From: Acidobacteriota bacterium
Lineage (GTDB): Bacteria; Acidobacteriota; Terriglobia; UBA7540
DNA: 10,672 nt
Reading direction: 5' to 3'
NCBI GenBank assembly: GCA_003165615.1
Contig: PLWR01000592.1
Span: 1 to 10,672, forward strand
Of the stretch, positions 1 through 6,316 are shown in pieces. The number at the start of each line of letters is the position of its first letter. Position 1 is the first letter of the stretch. A model generated the notes under the pieces. It did no database searches and had not been told where the DNA came from. It saw nothing but the letters and a program-made list of their open reading frames with translations. The position numbers and the translations under genes were made by a program.

Positions 1-139
1 TTTCCGGCTGCTTGGTGTCGTGGCGCTGGTAGTCGCTCCAAATGATCTGATCGGTCGTCTGGTCTACGACCACGGACTTCACCGTGGTCGAGCCGACATC
101 AAAACCAACAATCAAGTTCTTGGAGTTAACTTCAGGCAT
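1..139 (-). CDS. BadF/BadG/BcrA/BcrD (HgdC)-type CoA-dehydratase activase, N-terminal fragment
   Basis: Partial gene: the first 46 codons lie in the window and the rest is beyond the left edge. The visible protein begins MPEVNSKNLIVGFDVGSTT and continues into a stretch ending DYQRHDTKQPE. The GFDVGSTT segment is the phosphate-1 loop of the ASKHA ATPase fold, and the YQRHDTKQPE stretch is typical of activases of 2-hydroxyacyl-CoA dehydratases and of the large fused CoA-activase proteins. By family knowledge such proteins hydrolyse ATP to pass an electron to a [4Fe-4S] dehydratase or benzoyl-CoA reductase partner. The start is well supported: AGGAG lies at 147-151, 7 nt before the ATG at 137-139. 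The cysteines that would bind the iron-sulfur cluster are not in view, so the exact subfamily and substrate cannot be stated. Confidence 0.85.
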   Translation of the reverse strand, partial: MPEVNSKNLIVGFDVGSTTVKSVVVDQTTDQIIWSDYQRHDTKQPE

Positions 140-146
140 CTGGACG

Positions 147-151
147 CTCCT
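147..151 (-). promoter_or_regulatory. Ribosome binding site of the activase gene
   Basis: Reads AGGAG on the minus strand, 7 nt upstream of the ATG. It fixes the start codon of the activase. Confidence 0.7.
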
Positions 152-184
152 ATGGGTCGTTTCCTGGTTTCAAAATGAAATCTT

Positions 185-281
185 AACCACAAAGGCACTG
201 AGACACAGAGGAAAGAGGATTCGCGGATTCAACAGCCAGCTTGATACGTCATTTTCTCTGTGTCTCAGTGCCTCTGTGGTT
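185..281. repeat. Inverted repeat A (CACTGAGACACAGAG type)
   Basis: The left arm 185-210 begins AACCACAAAGGCACTGAG and continues ACACAGAG. It is answered by 256-281, its reverse complement with one mismatch, across a 45-nt loop. It lies just upstream of the activase start, on the side where that gene's promoter must be. Repeats with this CACTGAGACACAGAG core are scattered in many environmental genomes (general knowledge). No coding potential is visible. Confidence 0.8.
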
Positions 282-310
282 TGTTCCTTTTCCGGTTCCT
301 AGCCGTACGC

Positions 311-462
311 GAAGAGACCCCTCACCCGACCTCATCCCTCGGCCACCCTCTCCCCTGGGAGAGGGAAGAACTTTCAGCGCGCGACAGCGCGCCCGGAAAG
401 ACGCTTGCCCTCTCCGAGGGGAGAGGGTGGCGGCCATGCGCCGCCGGGTGAGGGGTCTCTTC
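311..462. repeat. Inverted repeat B, two-tier stem with CCCTCACCCG ends
   Basis: The outer arms are a perfect 18-bp inverted repeat: GAAGAGACCCCTCACCCG at 311-328 and its complement at 445-462. A second tier lies inside it, with GGCCACCCTCTCCCC near 341-355 matched by GGGGAGAGGGTGGC near 419-432. The whole can fold as a long interrupted hairpin of about 150 nt. Short open frames run through it on both strands, but the pairing explains their sequence better than coding does. Confidence 0.85.
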
Positions 463-539
463 CCAAGTTTCGTTGCACGGACCTGATTTTTGGGTCCGCA
501 GCCCTTCATACATGCATTACCCGGCGAAAGGCTTTTCCT

Positions 540-609
540 GACACCTGGCACCTGATACCTGACACCTAGTTCTTGCTGACACCTGACACCTCGTTCTTCC
601 TGAACACCT
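540..609. repeat. Heptamer tandem array, unit GACACCT
   Basis: Units run at a strict 7-bp period: GACACCT, GGCACCT, GATACCT, GACACCT (540-567). A 10-nt spacer AGTTCTTGCT follows, then two more units (578-591), a second similar spacer CGTTCTTCCT, and a final imperfect unit (602-609). The paired spacers suggest a higher-order unit of heptamers plus spacer. The array lies between the VOC gene and the activase gene. Confidence 0.8.
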
Positions 610-611
610 AA

Positions 612-764
612 CAGGCTGCGGAAAAACCTATCAAACTGTCATCCTGAGCAGCAGCGAAGGATCTCGCTTTGAGCGTTTTCAAGGCAAGGCGAGATTCTTC
701 CTTCGCTAAGCTCAGGACCGCCTGCTGGCTCCTCAGAATGACAGTGCCTTTGAGTTTTTCCGCA
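612..764. repeat. Palindromic element D, copy 1
   Basis: The element starts with CAGGCTGCGGAAAAA (612-626) and ends with TTTTTCCGCA (755-764), an inverted terminal match that is full on the left and shortened on the right. Its core, 636-744, begins CTGTCATCCTGAG and ends CTCAGAATGACAG, so it is itself quasi-palindromic. The 109-nt core matches the reverse complement of 3049-3157 with only four mismatches and no gaps. CCTAACA flanks it at 607-613 and 776-782, possibly a target duplication but possibly part of the neighbouring heptamer sequence. It carries no gene. Confidence 0.9.
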
Positions 765-785
765 ATCTCCTAATCCCTAACACCT

Positions 786-1274
786 TCATTTCCCTTTTCT
801 TTTTGCCATTTCCGCCATCATTGCCTGGAAGCGCCGCTCCGACTCTTCCTGCGTAACATCCTCAATGTGCATCCCCAGCGACCAACGATGTCCATAGGGA
901 TCCACCACCTGTCCATACCGGTCGCCCCAAAACTGGTTGGCTAGGGGCATAGTCACCTTGGCGCCGGCGGCAACCGCTTGTTCAAACAGGGCGTCAACGT
1001 TGTCCACATAAACGTGCAGGTATACCGGGCTGCCACCCAGGGTTTCGGGCTCCTTACCGCCCATTTCCGGGAATTCGTCGGCAAGCATAAAGACGTAATC
1101 ACCCACCCGCAGTTGCGCGTGCATGATCTTGCCATTGGGCATGTGGTGGACGTGCAATACCTGGGCGCCGAATGCCTTCTGGTAAAACTCAACAGCCTGC
1201 GCCGCATTGCGGACGATCAGGTGCGGCGTGATGGTGTGCAAACCTTCCGGAACTGGTTTTACGTTGCCTGCCAT
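786..1274 (-). CDS. VOC superfamily protein, PhnB/glyoxalase-like
   Basis: A 162-residue protein of the vicinal oxygen chelate fold. Two beta-alpha-beta-beta-beta modules are visible. The first (about residues 11-68) carries TPHLIVRNAAQAVEFYQKAFGA, split around position 20, and ends HAQLRVGDYVFMLADEF. The second (about 80-139) has VYLHVYVDNVDALFEQAVAAGA and GDRYGQVVDPYGHRWSLG, then the tail HIEDVTQEE typical of PhnB-like members. Length and order match the family. Many members have no known substrate; glyoxalase, bleomycin-type resistance and dioxygenase activities all occur in the superfamily, and nothing here decides between them. A strong AGGAGG at 1283-1288, 8 nt before the ATG, supports the start. 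The gene is flanked by repeat blocks, so it is probably transcribed alone. Confidence 0.92.
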   Translation of the reverse strand: MAGNVKPVPEGLHTITPHLIVRNAAQAVEFYQKAFGAQVLHVHHMPNGKIMHAQLRVGDYVFMLADEFPEMGGKEPETLGGSPVYLHVYVDNVDALFEQAVAAGAKVTMPLANQFWGDRYGQVVDPYGHRWSLGMHIEDVTQEESERRFQAMMAEMAKRKGK

Positions 1275-1282
1275 TTTTGCAA

Positions 1283-1288
1283 CCTCCT
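1283..1288 (-). promoter_or_regulatory. Ribosome binding site of the VOC gene
   Basis: A full AGGAGG on the minus strand with an 8-nt spacer to the ATG. Confidence 0.75.
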
Positions 1289-1299
1289 TCGAATAAGGA

Positions 1300-1337
1300 G
1301 TGGCTAGAGATTTGTGGCTAGTGGTTAGTGGCTAGTA
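1300..1337. repeat. Heptamer tandem array, unit GTGGCTA
   Basis: Reads GTGGCTA (1300), GAGATTT (1307, diverged), GTGGCTA (1314), GTGGTTA (1321), GTGGCTA (1328), then a broken unit. All lie at an exact 7-bp period. It sits directly upstream of the VOC ribosome binding site, in the likely leader or promoter of that gene. Confidence 0.8.
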
Positions 1338-1391
1338 GCGTGGACCTGGAGGTCATCGCTACGCTTCTTTAACCATAGGCCAAAACCAAAA

Positions 1392-1515
1392 AGCGAATTC
1401 TTCTTCCCTCGCCCCTTTGGGGGAGAGGGTGGCTCGCAACCGGCGTTTTCACCAGCCGGGGCGAGACGGGGGCCCCACGTTCTGCTTGTCGTGGGGGTGA
1501 GGGGGTATGAACTCT
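1392..1515. repeat. GC-rich palindromic element E, copy 1
   Basis: The core 1396-1506 runs from AATTCTTCTTCCCTCGCCCC to a GGGGGTGAGGGGGT end, with GGGGCCCCACGTTCTGC near the right. CCCTCGCCCC/GGGGGTGAGGG and the outer GCGAATT/AATTCGC pair as inverted repeats. A second, shorter copy in the opposite orientation lies at 2888-2976. No gene is visible inside. Confidence 0.75.
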
Positions 1516-1538
1516 AGAAATTCGCACGAATCCAATTT

Positions 1539-1785
1539 AGGGCAATAACTTACTTGACTCATCCACCTCTCCGGTTACCGATCCTCTCTTGAGAACTGTC
1601 ATCCTGAGCCCGTTTTTTGGGCGAAGGACCTCGGGATTTCACCGGAGGGGGAGCAGAGCGAACTACCGAGGTCCTTCACCCCGACCAAGGGCGTCGGGGT
1701 TCAGGATGACAGGTCCGGAAAATGTTGCCCAACCCTTTTTTGTCCTCGGTCCCTCTGCGGGATGAGTCAAGTAAGTTATTGCCCT
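1539..1785. mobile_element. 247-bp element F with perfect 26-bp terminal inverted repeats (MITE-like)
   Basis: The left end 1539-1564, starting AGGGCAATAACTTACTTG, is exactly repeated in inverted orientation at 1760-1785. Inside it a second palindrome pairs CTGTCATCCTGA (1596-1607) with TCAGGATGACAG (1701-1712). A third pairs GAAGGACCTCGG (1623-1634) with CCGAGGTCCTTC (1666-1677). The three nested, perfectly matching stems show shared origin or strong selection for pairing. It encodes nothing and has no obvious target-site duplication. The long perfect ends resemble a non-autonomous transposon, but no matching transposase is in the window. The alternative is a structural or terminator element, since its right end lies 24 bp from the end of the amidohydrolase gene. 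Confidence 0.7.
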
Positions 1786-1808
1786 CGCGAGCGGTCATTC
1801 AGAGATTC

Positions 1809-2816
1809 TCACCCAAAGACGAACTGCAATGCGTTCAAGCCAATTTGCTGGCGCTCGTCAGGTGACAATACATCCAAAGCTGCTTTCTCCTCCTCGTACG
1901 TTCCCTTGAGCCGAAACTCAAAGTAGTATCCCTCCGCCTGTAGGCGCCTCGTAATATAACTGTGATAAGGTGCGTCAGAACCCCAAATGATTGTTTTGGG
2001 ATATCGATGCACCAGAGCCTGCATCACTTGCAAATGGTCGGAATAGTCACACTCAAGCCGTTCGGCCAGCCCGGGCACTATCGGGCTGTTTTCACGGACG
2101 AGTTGAACCTGAATCTTCAGCGCGGAGGTATCCACCCATACATTGGGCATGGCATCGGCCCGCTCCAGATGGCCACGGTGAAAGCCGATGCAATGCGCCA
2201 GGCAATAGCGAAGGTCCGGGTGTTTTTCCATCACTCTGAAGGTATCCTCCGCACCAGAAAACTCTTCCCCTGGGTCCGTCGTAACGTGGAACAGGATGGG
2301 CCAGTTTCGTTCCTGGGCGAATTCCAAGAAGGCTTCCCCCTCATCTAAGAGCTTCGTCACCTTTGACTGGCACGCAACCGGGACTACTTTCAAACCATAG
2401 ATAGGGAACTCCTGCTCCAGCTCGCGCAGAGAGGCCAATTGTTCCTGGACCTTACGCCCGGGATCGACGGACACAAAGGGAATAAAATGACTCGCTCTCT
2501 CCGGGCAGAAGCGGAAGACATCATGCAGAAGCATCCGGTTCTCCTGAACGTAAGGAGCCGGCGAGAGGGGCCGCGCAGCAGGAATCAGCTTGCCGGTTTC
2601 GGCATAGTGCGGAATGTCAAAAAACAACTCCGGGGTAATGGGGAAAACCACCGAGCAATCCACGCCGTTGGTGCTTTGGCGATAGAAGAGGTCTTCAATG
2701 CTGCTGCAATAGGGGAATCCAGTCTCCGCGAAGGCCTTGATGTTGATGCCGGCGTGCGCATGCGCATCGAGGACTTTGCCGATCAAGTCCTGCCGCTGGA
2801 TATGCTTGCTGACCAT
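1809..2816 (-). CDS. Amidohydrolase-family metal-dependent hydrolase (Amidohydro_2, TIM barrel)
   Basis: A 335-residue protein with the ligand set of the amidohydrolase superfamily in order. HxH is in LDAHAHAG (H19, H21), followed by K143 in GLKVVPV, H177 in ILFHVTTDPG, H208 in LAHCIGFH and D281 in WGSDAPYH. Length and spacing fit a complete TIM-barrel hydrolase or decarboxylase of the COG2159 kind. Lys143 could be a bridging carbamylated lysine, but that is uncertain. No signal peptide is visible, so it is probably cytoplasmic. The substrate cannot be read from sequence. AGGAGG at 2822-2827, 5 nt before the ATG, supports the start. Its 3' end lies 24 bp from element F and its promoter side is crowded by element E copy 2. 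Confidence 0.88.
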   Translation of the reverse strand: MVSKHIQRQDLIGKVLDAHAHAGINIKAFAETGFPYCSSIEDLFYRQSTNGVDCSVVFPITPELFFDIPHYAETGKLIPAARPLSPAPYVQENRMLLHDVFRFCPERASHFIPFVSVDPGRKVQEQLASLRELEQEFPIYGLKVVPVACQSKVTKLLDEGEAFLEFAQERNWPILFHVTTDPGEEFSGAEDTFRVMEKHPDLRYCLAHCIGFHRGHLERADAMPNVWVDTSALKIQVQLVRENSPIVPGLAERLECDYSDHLQVMQALVHRYPKTIIWGSDAPYHSYITRRLQAEGYYFEFRLKGTYEEEKAALDVLSPDERQQIGLNALQFVFG

Positions 2817-2821
2817 CGGTG

Positions 2822-2827
2822 CCTCCT
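2822..2827 (-). promoter_or_regulatory. Ribosome binding site of the amidohydrolase gene
   Basis: AGGAGG on the minus strand, 5 nt before the ATG at 2814-2816. Confidence 0.7.
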
Positions 2828-2849
2828 ACCTCCAGGGTGGGGAACCTAT

Positions 2850-3022
2850 TAGCCCCAATACTGTTCACTTAGACTGTGCACAATGCGACCCCCTCACCCC
2901 CACCACCAGCAGAACGTGGGGCCCCCTCCGCCTTGCGGTCCCCCCTCTCCCCCAAGGGGGCGAGGGAAGAAGAATTTCCAGCTTGAGTTCTGAAACCGCT
3001 TAAGTGAACAGCGTTGGCCCTA
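2850..3022. mobile_element. 173-bp element: TAAGTGAACAG terminal repeats enclosing palindrome E, copy 2
   Basis: CTGTTCACTTA at 2861-2871 is exactly inverted at 3001-3011 (TAAGTGAACAG). With mismatches the match extends outward to about 22 bp (TAGCCCCAATA against TAGGGCCAACG). Within this shell lies 2888-2976, the reverse complement of the ends of element E copy 1, including AGAACGTGGGGCCCC and GGGGGCGAGGGAAGAAGAATT. Copy 1 lacks this shell, so shell and core are separable. The right end abuts element D copy 2 at 3022/3023. It occupies the upstream region of the amidohydrolase gene. Confidence 0.7.
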
Positions 3023-3183
3023 GCAGGCTGCGGAAAAAATCAAATGTACTGTCATTCTGAGGAGCCAGCAGGCGGTCCTGAGCTCAGCGAAGGAAGAATC
3101 TCGCATTGCCGTGAAAACGCTCAGAGCGAGATCCTTCGCTGCTGCTCAGGATGACAGCATTGGGGCGTTTTTCCGCAGCCTGC
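3023..3183. mobile_element. 161-bp element D, copy 2, with perfect 16-bp terminal inverted repeats
   Basis: GCAGGCTGCGGAAAAA (3023-3038) is exactly inverted at 3168-3183. The 109-nt core 3049-3157 is the reverse complement of 636-744 with 105 of 109 identical positions. No target duplication is evident. The short reading frames through it on either strand are not protein-like. This is the better-preserved copy of the pair. Confidence 0.85.
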
Positions 3184-3364
3184 AAGCCGCCTCTTCGCCC
3201 TCGGCGTATATGACAGAACCATTAAGACTTGCGAGATTCCTTCGGGATAAGGTCGCCGGGCGGACAGGGTTGAAACAAGGTGTGCAGTTCCTTCGGCAAA
3301 GGCCCCCATGCGCGCTAAACGGACATAATGGCATTTTTCAAAAAGTAAGCAATTTTGAACCGAA

Positions 3365-3417
3365 ATTGAGAATATCTCTTGCTCATGTGATATTGATTAT
3401 GTAATCATACTCTCAAT
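3365..3417. promoter_or_regulatory. AT-rich double dyad, possible operator
   Basis: TGATTA-TG-TAATCA (3394-3407) is a compact palindrome with 6-bp arms. It lies inside a wider ATTGAGA (3365-3371) and TCTCAAT (3411-3417) inverted pair. The compact dyad has the size of a dimeric repressor site. It lies about 235 bp upstream of the nuclease-like start, so a role in that gene's control is only inferred. Confidence 0.3.
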
Positions 3418-3539
3418 CAGATGAGCGGAGACACACAATTATCCCCATGCGAAATGTCTATCGATTATCTATTGATCATTCTCCGCCATCACCCCTCACT
3501 ATTGCTGCAAGGCTTGAGGTTCAGGTGTCAAAACCGAAT

Positions 3540-3568
3540 GGGCACTTCGGTTCTTGGCCGGAGTGCCC
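3540..3568 (+). promoter_or_regulatory. Stable hairpin upstream of the nuclease-like gene
   Basis: GGGCACTTCGG pairs with CCGGAGTGCCC over 11 positions (one G-T pair) around a 7-nt loop. No T-run follows, so it is not a standard intrinsic terminator. It ends 74 nt before the ATG. Confidence 0.4.
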
Positions 3569-3622
3569 TCCCTCCTGATTGGATCAGTCCATGCATGGAG
3601 CTATGCGCGGACAGAGTGCGAC

Positions 3623-3628
3623 TATAAT
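3623..3628 (+). promoter_or_regulatory. Candidate -10 box of the nuclease-like gene
   Basis: An exact TATAAT lies 14 nt before the ATG at 3643. No convincing -35 is seen 17 nt upstream. If used, transcription would begin around 3635 and leave a leader of only about 8 nt. That fits the absence of a clear Shine-Dalgarno sequence. Confidence 0.3.
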
Positions 3629-3642
3629 GGGCGGCACCGACC

Positions 3643-5181
3643 ATGACCGCCACCCCCCAACCCGAGGTTCTGCGCGAACTCCAAGGCGAGATTGAATCTC
3701 TCCTGCAACGGCTGCATCATCCCACGCTGGTGGAAAACGAAGTCGTACTGATCGACCTGACCTCCGCCCAGTGGCGCCTGAGCATCGAATTCGGCAAGCT
3801 GATATTCACCGCATGGAACTCGGCAAAATCCTTCTCCCGGCGTGTGGAGGAGTTGGCCTACCGCGACCGCGACCGTTTCGGAATCTTCGTGCGCAAGCCG
3901 GGAGGCCGCGAATCCGCTACCCTGGAATTTCGCGAGTTGCGCGCCGCCCCAGTTGTGGGCCGTACTGCCGGCCGCACGGGATACCGCCAGCAACTCACTT
4001 CCCTGCTGGAACGCGATTACCGCGGGTGGAAATTCCAGCGCGTCAGCAACCGTTCTGACCGCGAGCATTCTTTTTCCGCCTGGTACACGCGCGGACTGGC
4101 GACGCAAGGCCGCTCCGCCTGGGCGTTTCTGGGATTAAGCGAAGAGGAAGCGACCGCCGCAGCGGATGGCGTGCTGGCCTTCGGCCTCATCTGGTTGGAC
4201 TGGTTGCGCAGCCAGGCAGACCGCGTGGCGATTACGCAATTGAAGCTGTTTCTGCCGCCCGCCGCCATCAGCGTAATTGCCCATCGAGCGGCGTATCTCA
4301 ATGCCCGCGCCCTGAACGTGGAGATTTATGAATGGCGCGCGGGCCAGCCCTCTGCCACCCCGGTTGACCGGAAGGATTACGGCAACGTTGAGACCCGGCT
4401 TGCGCCCCGACGCCAGGCCGAGTTGTTGAAGGAGAACCACTCGAGCCTTCTGCACGGCCTATTGGGCGGCCTGAGCGCGGGAATCGAAATCGTCCCTGAC
4501 TCCACGGCGACCAACACCTCGCTCCGCATCGCGGGATTGGAGGTGGCTCGCATCGAGGGCCAACTGGCGCCACGCATCTATTTCGGCCTGGAGGGCAGCT
4601 TTCGCCGGCTGGATGAATCGTGCCACGATGAGTTCCGAGCCTTTCTCCGCGAGGTGAGAAGGATTCGCTGCGCGGACAGCCCCCACCCTCAGCACGAATT
4701 CTACCGGCTACAGTCGGAGCGATGGCTGGAGAGCATGCTCTACAAGGATATTACCCGCCTTGATCCGGCGCTTTCACCCGATCATGTGTATCCGCAGGTT
4801 CCAGCGTTTTCGGGGAGCGATCGAGGGGTCATTGACCTTCTCACCACGACGCGCCGGGGACGGCTGGCGGTGGTGGAACTCAAGGTCCACGAAGAAATCA
4901 ACCTCCCCCTTCAGGGGCTGGATTACTGGCTGCGAGTGAATTGGCTCGAGAGCCGCAATCAGTTTCAAGAATTCGGGTACTTTCAGGGGTGCGAGCTTTC
5001 GCCTGCGCCTCCCCTGCTGTACCTGGTATCACCCGCCTTCCGCTTTCATTCCACCACGGAGAAACTCCTGCGCTACTTTGATCGTAAGATCGAAGTTATT
5101 CTCATTGGAATAAACGATTCCTGGCGCAAAGATATTCAGGTCCTCTTTCGCCACCAAAATGCCGGAGCCCCTTCCGCCTGA
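3643..5181 (+). CDS. Uncharacterised protein with C-terminal PD-(D/E)XK nuclease-like domain
   Basis: A 512-residue protein. Its first 340 residues match no family I recognise; they contain a basic, aromatic stretch (WRLSIEFGKLIFTAWNSAKS, about 44-63), no signal peptide and no membrane segment. The last 160 residues show the signature of the PD-(D/E)XK fold. E363 is in ERWLESMLY, D398 in GVIDLL, E412-L-K414 in AVVELKV, and Q424xxxY428 in LQGLDYW resembles the QxxxY motif of RecB/NucS-like enzymes. The D-to-ExK spacing of 13 residues is normal. It is therefore likely an active DNA- or RNA-cleaving, or at least nucleic-acid-binding, enzyme; repair, defence and element maintenance are all possible. 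An in-frame stop at 3625-3627 makes the ATG at 3643 the first usable ATG. The gene stands alone, behind an unusual AT-rich leader and a repeat cluster. Confidence 0.85.
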   Translation: MTATPQPEVLRELQGEIESLLQRLHHPTLVENEVVLIDLTSAQWRLSIEFGKLIFTAWNSAKSFSRRVEELAYRDRDRFGIFVRKPGGRESATLEFRELRAAPVVGRTAGRTGYRQQLTSLLERDYRGWKFQRVSNRSDREHSFSAWYTRGLATQGRSAWAFLGLSEEEATAAADGVLAFGLIWLDWLRSQADRVAITQLKLFLPPAAISVIAHRAAYLNARALNVEIYEWRAGQPSATPVDRKDYGNVETRLAPRRQAELLKENHSSLLHGLLGGLSAGIEIVPDSTATNTSLRIAGLEVARIEGQLAPRIYFGLEGSFRRLDESCHDEFRAFLREVRRIRCADSPHPQHEFYRLQSERWLESMLYKDITRLDPALSPDHVYPQVPAFSGSDRGVIDLLTTTRRGRLAVVELKVHEEINLPLQGLDYWLRVNWLESRNQFQEFGYFQGCELSPAPPLLYLVSPAFRFHSTTEKLLRYFDRKIEVILIGINDSWRKDIQVLFRHQNAGAPSA

Positions 5182-5448
5182 TATTTTGCTCGCGAGGCAA
5201 GCTGAGTGCGGCCTGGGGAGTGCTGCCATTTGCGAGACACGGGCGCTCCGAAGTGCGGTCTCGAAAGTGACCCTATTCCCAATCACCCCAACACCGCCGC
5301 CGGGCGCGGGGTTTTCGGGCTCAAAATTGAACGCACCCCATTGTTTTCGCCTTTTTTCGTCTTTTTTCTAAATTTCCTCGCGTAATGCGCGGAATCTGGT
5401 ATAGGATTTAACTGTTCTCGCCTTCTTTGGTCGACAAAGGACTTAGTT
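5182..5448. other. Gene-free spacer before the MBL-fold gene
   Basis: A weak GC hairpin (CCGC 5294-5297 with GCGG 5306-5309) followed by GTTTT, and then T-rich stretches up to about 5369, could end transcription of the nuclease-like gene. TGGTATAGG near 5397-5405 is a poor extended -10 candidate for the next gene. Neither is firm. Confidence 0.3.
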
Positions 5449-6270
5449 ATGCGGGTAAGGTTCTGGGGGGTGCGCGGTTCCACTCCCACTCCGCAACCCG
5501 AGAATTTACGGTACGGGGGGAACACCCCCTGCTTGGAATTCCGTTCGGACGCGGGCTTCCTGCTCATCGTCGATTGCGGTAGTGGGATGAGAATGCTGGG
5601 GAAGTCGCTGATGAAGGAGTTTGCGGGCCGCCCCATTTCTGCCAACATCCTGATCTCGCATTTTCACTGGGACCACATCCAGGGATTACCCTTCTTTGTT
5701 CCGCTCTATAACGAGGCTAATGAGTTTCACATCTACTCCTACCGACCTCATGAATCCCCTCTGGAGGCGACCCTGGGGGGGCAGATGTCCAACCCCTACT
5801 TTCCCGTCGATATGACCGCCATGCGCGCGAAGCGTAGCTACACGGAGGTTTCCACCGAGGCTTTTCAGTTGGACGACTTTCACATCCAGCCCGCCCGCCT
5901 GAACCATCCCCAGGGGTGCCTGTGCTACCGCATCGAGAACAACGGAAAATCGGTGGTTTTCGCCACCGACAACGAGCCGGGCAATCCCGCAAGTGATCGC
6001 GCCCTGCGCGAGATCAGCCGCGGGGCCGACATCCTGATCTACGATTCACAGTACGAGCGCTCCCAACTCGATCGGGAAAAGAAGGGCTGGGGTCACAGTA
6101 GCTGGGAGGAAGGCGTGAATATTTGCGTGGAAAGCGGGGTCAAAGAGTTGATCCTTTTCCACCATGACCCCGACAGCGACGATCGCGCCATCGATGCCTT
6201 GCAGGAACGCGCCCGGGCCCGCTTCCCCAATACCCGCGCGGCATTTGAAGTGATGGATATTACTCTGTAG
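5449..6270 (+). CDS. MBL-fold metallo-hydrolase (PhnP/ElaC-like phosphodiesterase family)
   Basis: A 273-residue protein of the metallo-beta-lactamase fold. After the N-terminal strand (MRVRFWGVRGSTP, typical of COG1235 members) comes the metal site HFHWDH (H71, H73, D75, H76), followed by H153 in LNHPQG, D174 in FATDNE and H238/H239 in LFHHDPDS. These are the ligands for two metal ions, usually zinc or manganese, so the site looks intact. Relatives cleave phosphodiesters such as cyclic phosphates or tRNA 3' ends, but the RNase Z exosite is not evident and the substrate remains open. AAAGGA lies about 10 nt before the ATG. There is no signal peptide, so it is cytoplasmic. It converges on dtd with 46 bp between the stops. 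Confidence 0.9.
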   Translation: MRVRFWGVRGSTPTPQPENLRYGGNTPCLEFRSDAGFLLIVDCGSGMRMLGKSLMKEFAGRPISANILISHFHWDHIQGLPFFVPLYNEANEFHIYSYRPHESPLEATLGGQMSNPYFPVDMTAMRAKRSYTEVSTEAFQLDDFHIQPARLNHPQGCLCYRIENNGKSVVFATDNEPGNPASDRALREISRGADILIYDSQYERSQLDREKKGWGHSSWEEGVNICVESGVKELILFHHDPDSDDRAIDALQERARARFPNTRAAFEVMDITL

Positions 6271-6316
6271 AATTTCCTGGGGCCCGTCCTGCCTGTTGAT
6301 TCCTGGCCAGACACTT

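Larger units (their letters stand above)
3184..3642. other. 459-bp gene-free leader upstream of the nuclease-like gene
   Basis: The first 140 nt resemble another dispersed repeat (CTTATCCCGAAGGAATCTCGCA when read on the minus strand, given here as a split motif: CTTATCCCGAAGG then AATCTCGCA). From about 3325 to 3480 the base composition turns clearly AT-rich against its surroundings, with the dyads described separately. A hairpin at 3540-3568 and a TATAAT at 3623-3628 precede the gene. A 68-codon frame at 3421-3627 has no ribosome binding site or recognisable protein character. Confidence 0.6.

Noticed and set aside
249..551. 100-codon minus-strand open frame through repeat B
   Set aside because: The sequence is explained by palindrome pairing. 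The product is arginine/glycine/proline-rich with no domain, and competing frames are equally long.
540..609. Possible CRISPR-like array
   Set aside because: Units are only 7 bp with no 25-40 bp repeat and unique spacer pattern, and no cas gene is present.
607..782. CCTAACA direct repeats around element D copy 1 as a target-site duplication
   Set aside because: Similar CACCTAACA words belong to the neighbouring heptamer sequence, and copy 2 of the element shows no duplication, so the evidence is insufficient.
3421..3627. 68-codon plus-strand frame before the nuclease-like gene
   Set aside because: No ribosome binding site, no recognisable protein character, and it crosses the hairpin and TATAAT of the probable leader.
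3622..4107. 161-codon minus-strand frame opposite the nuclease-like gene
   Set aside because: It is antisense to a frame with clear nuclease motifs and has low-complexity composition. It is a by-product of GC-rich codon use.
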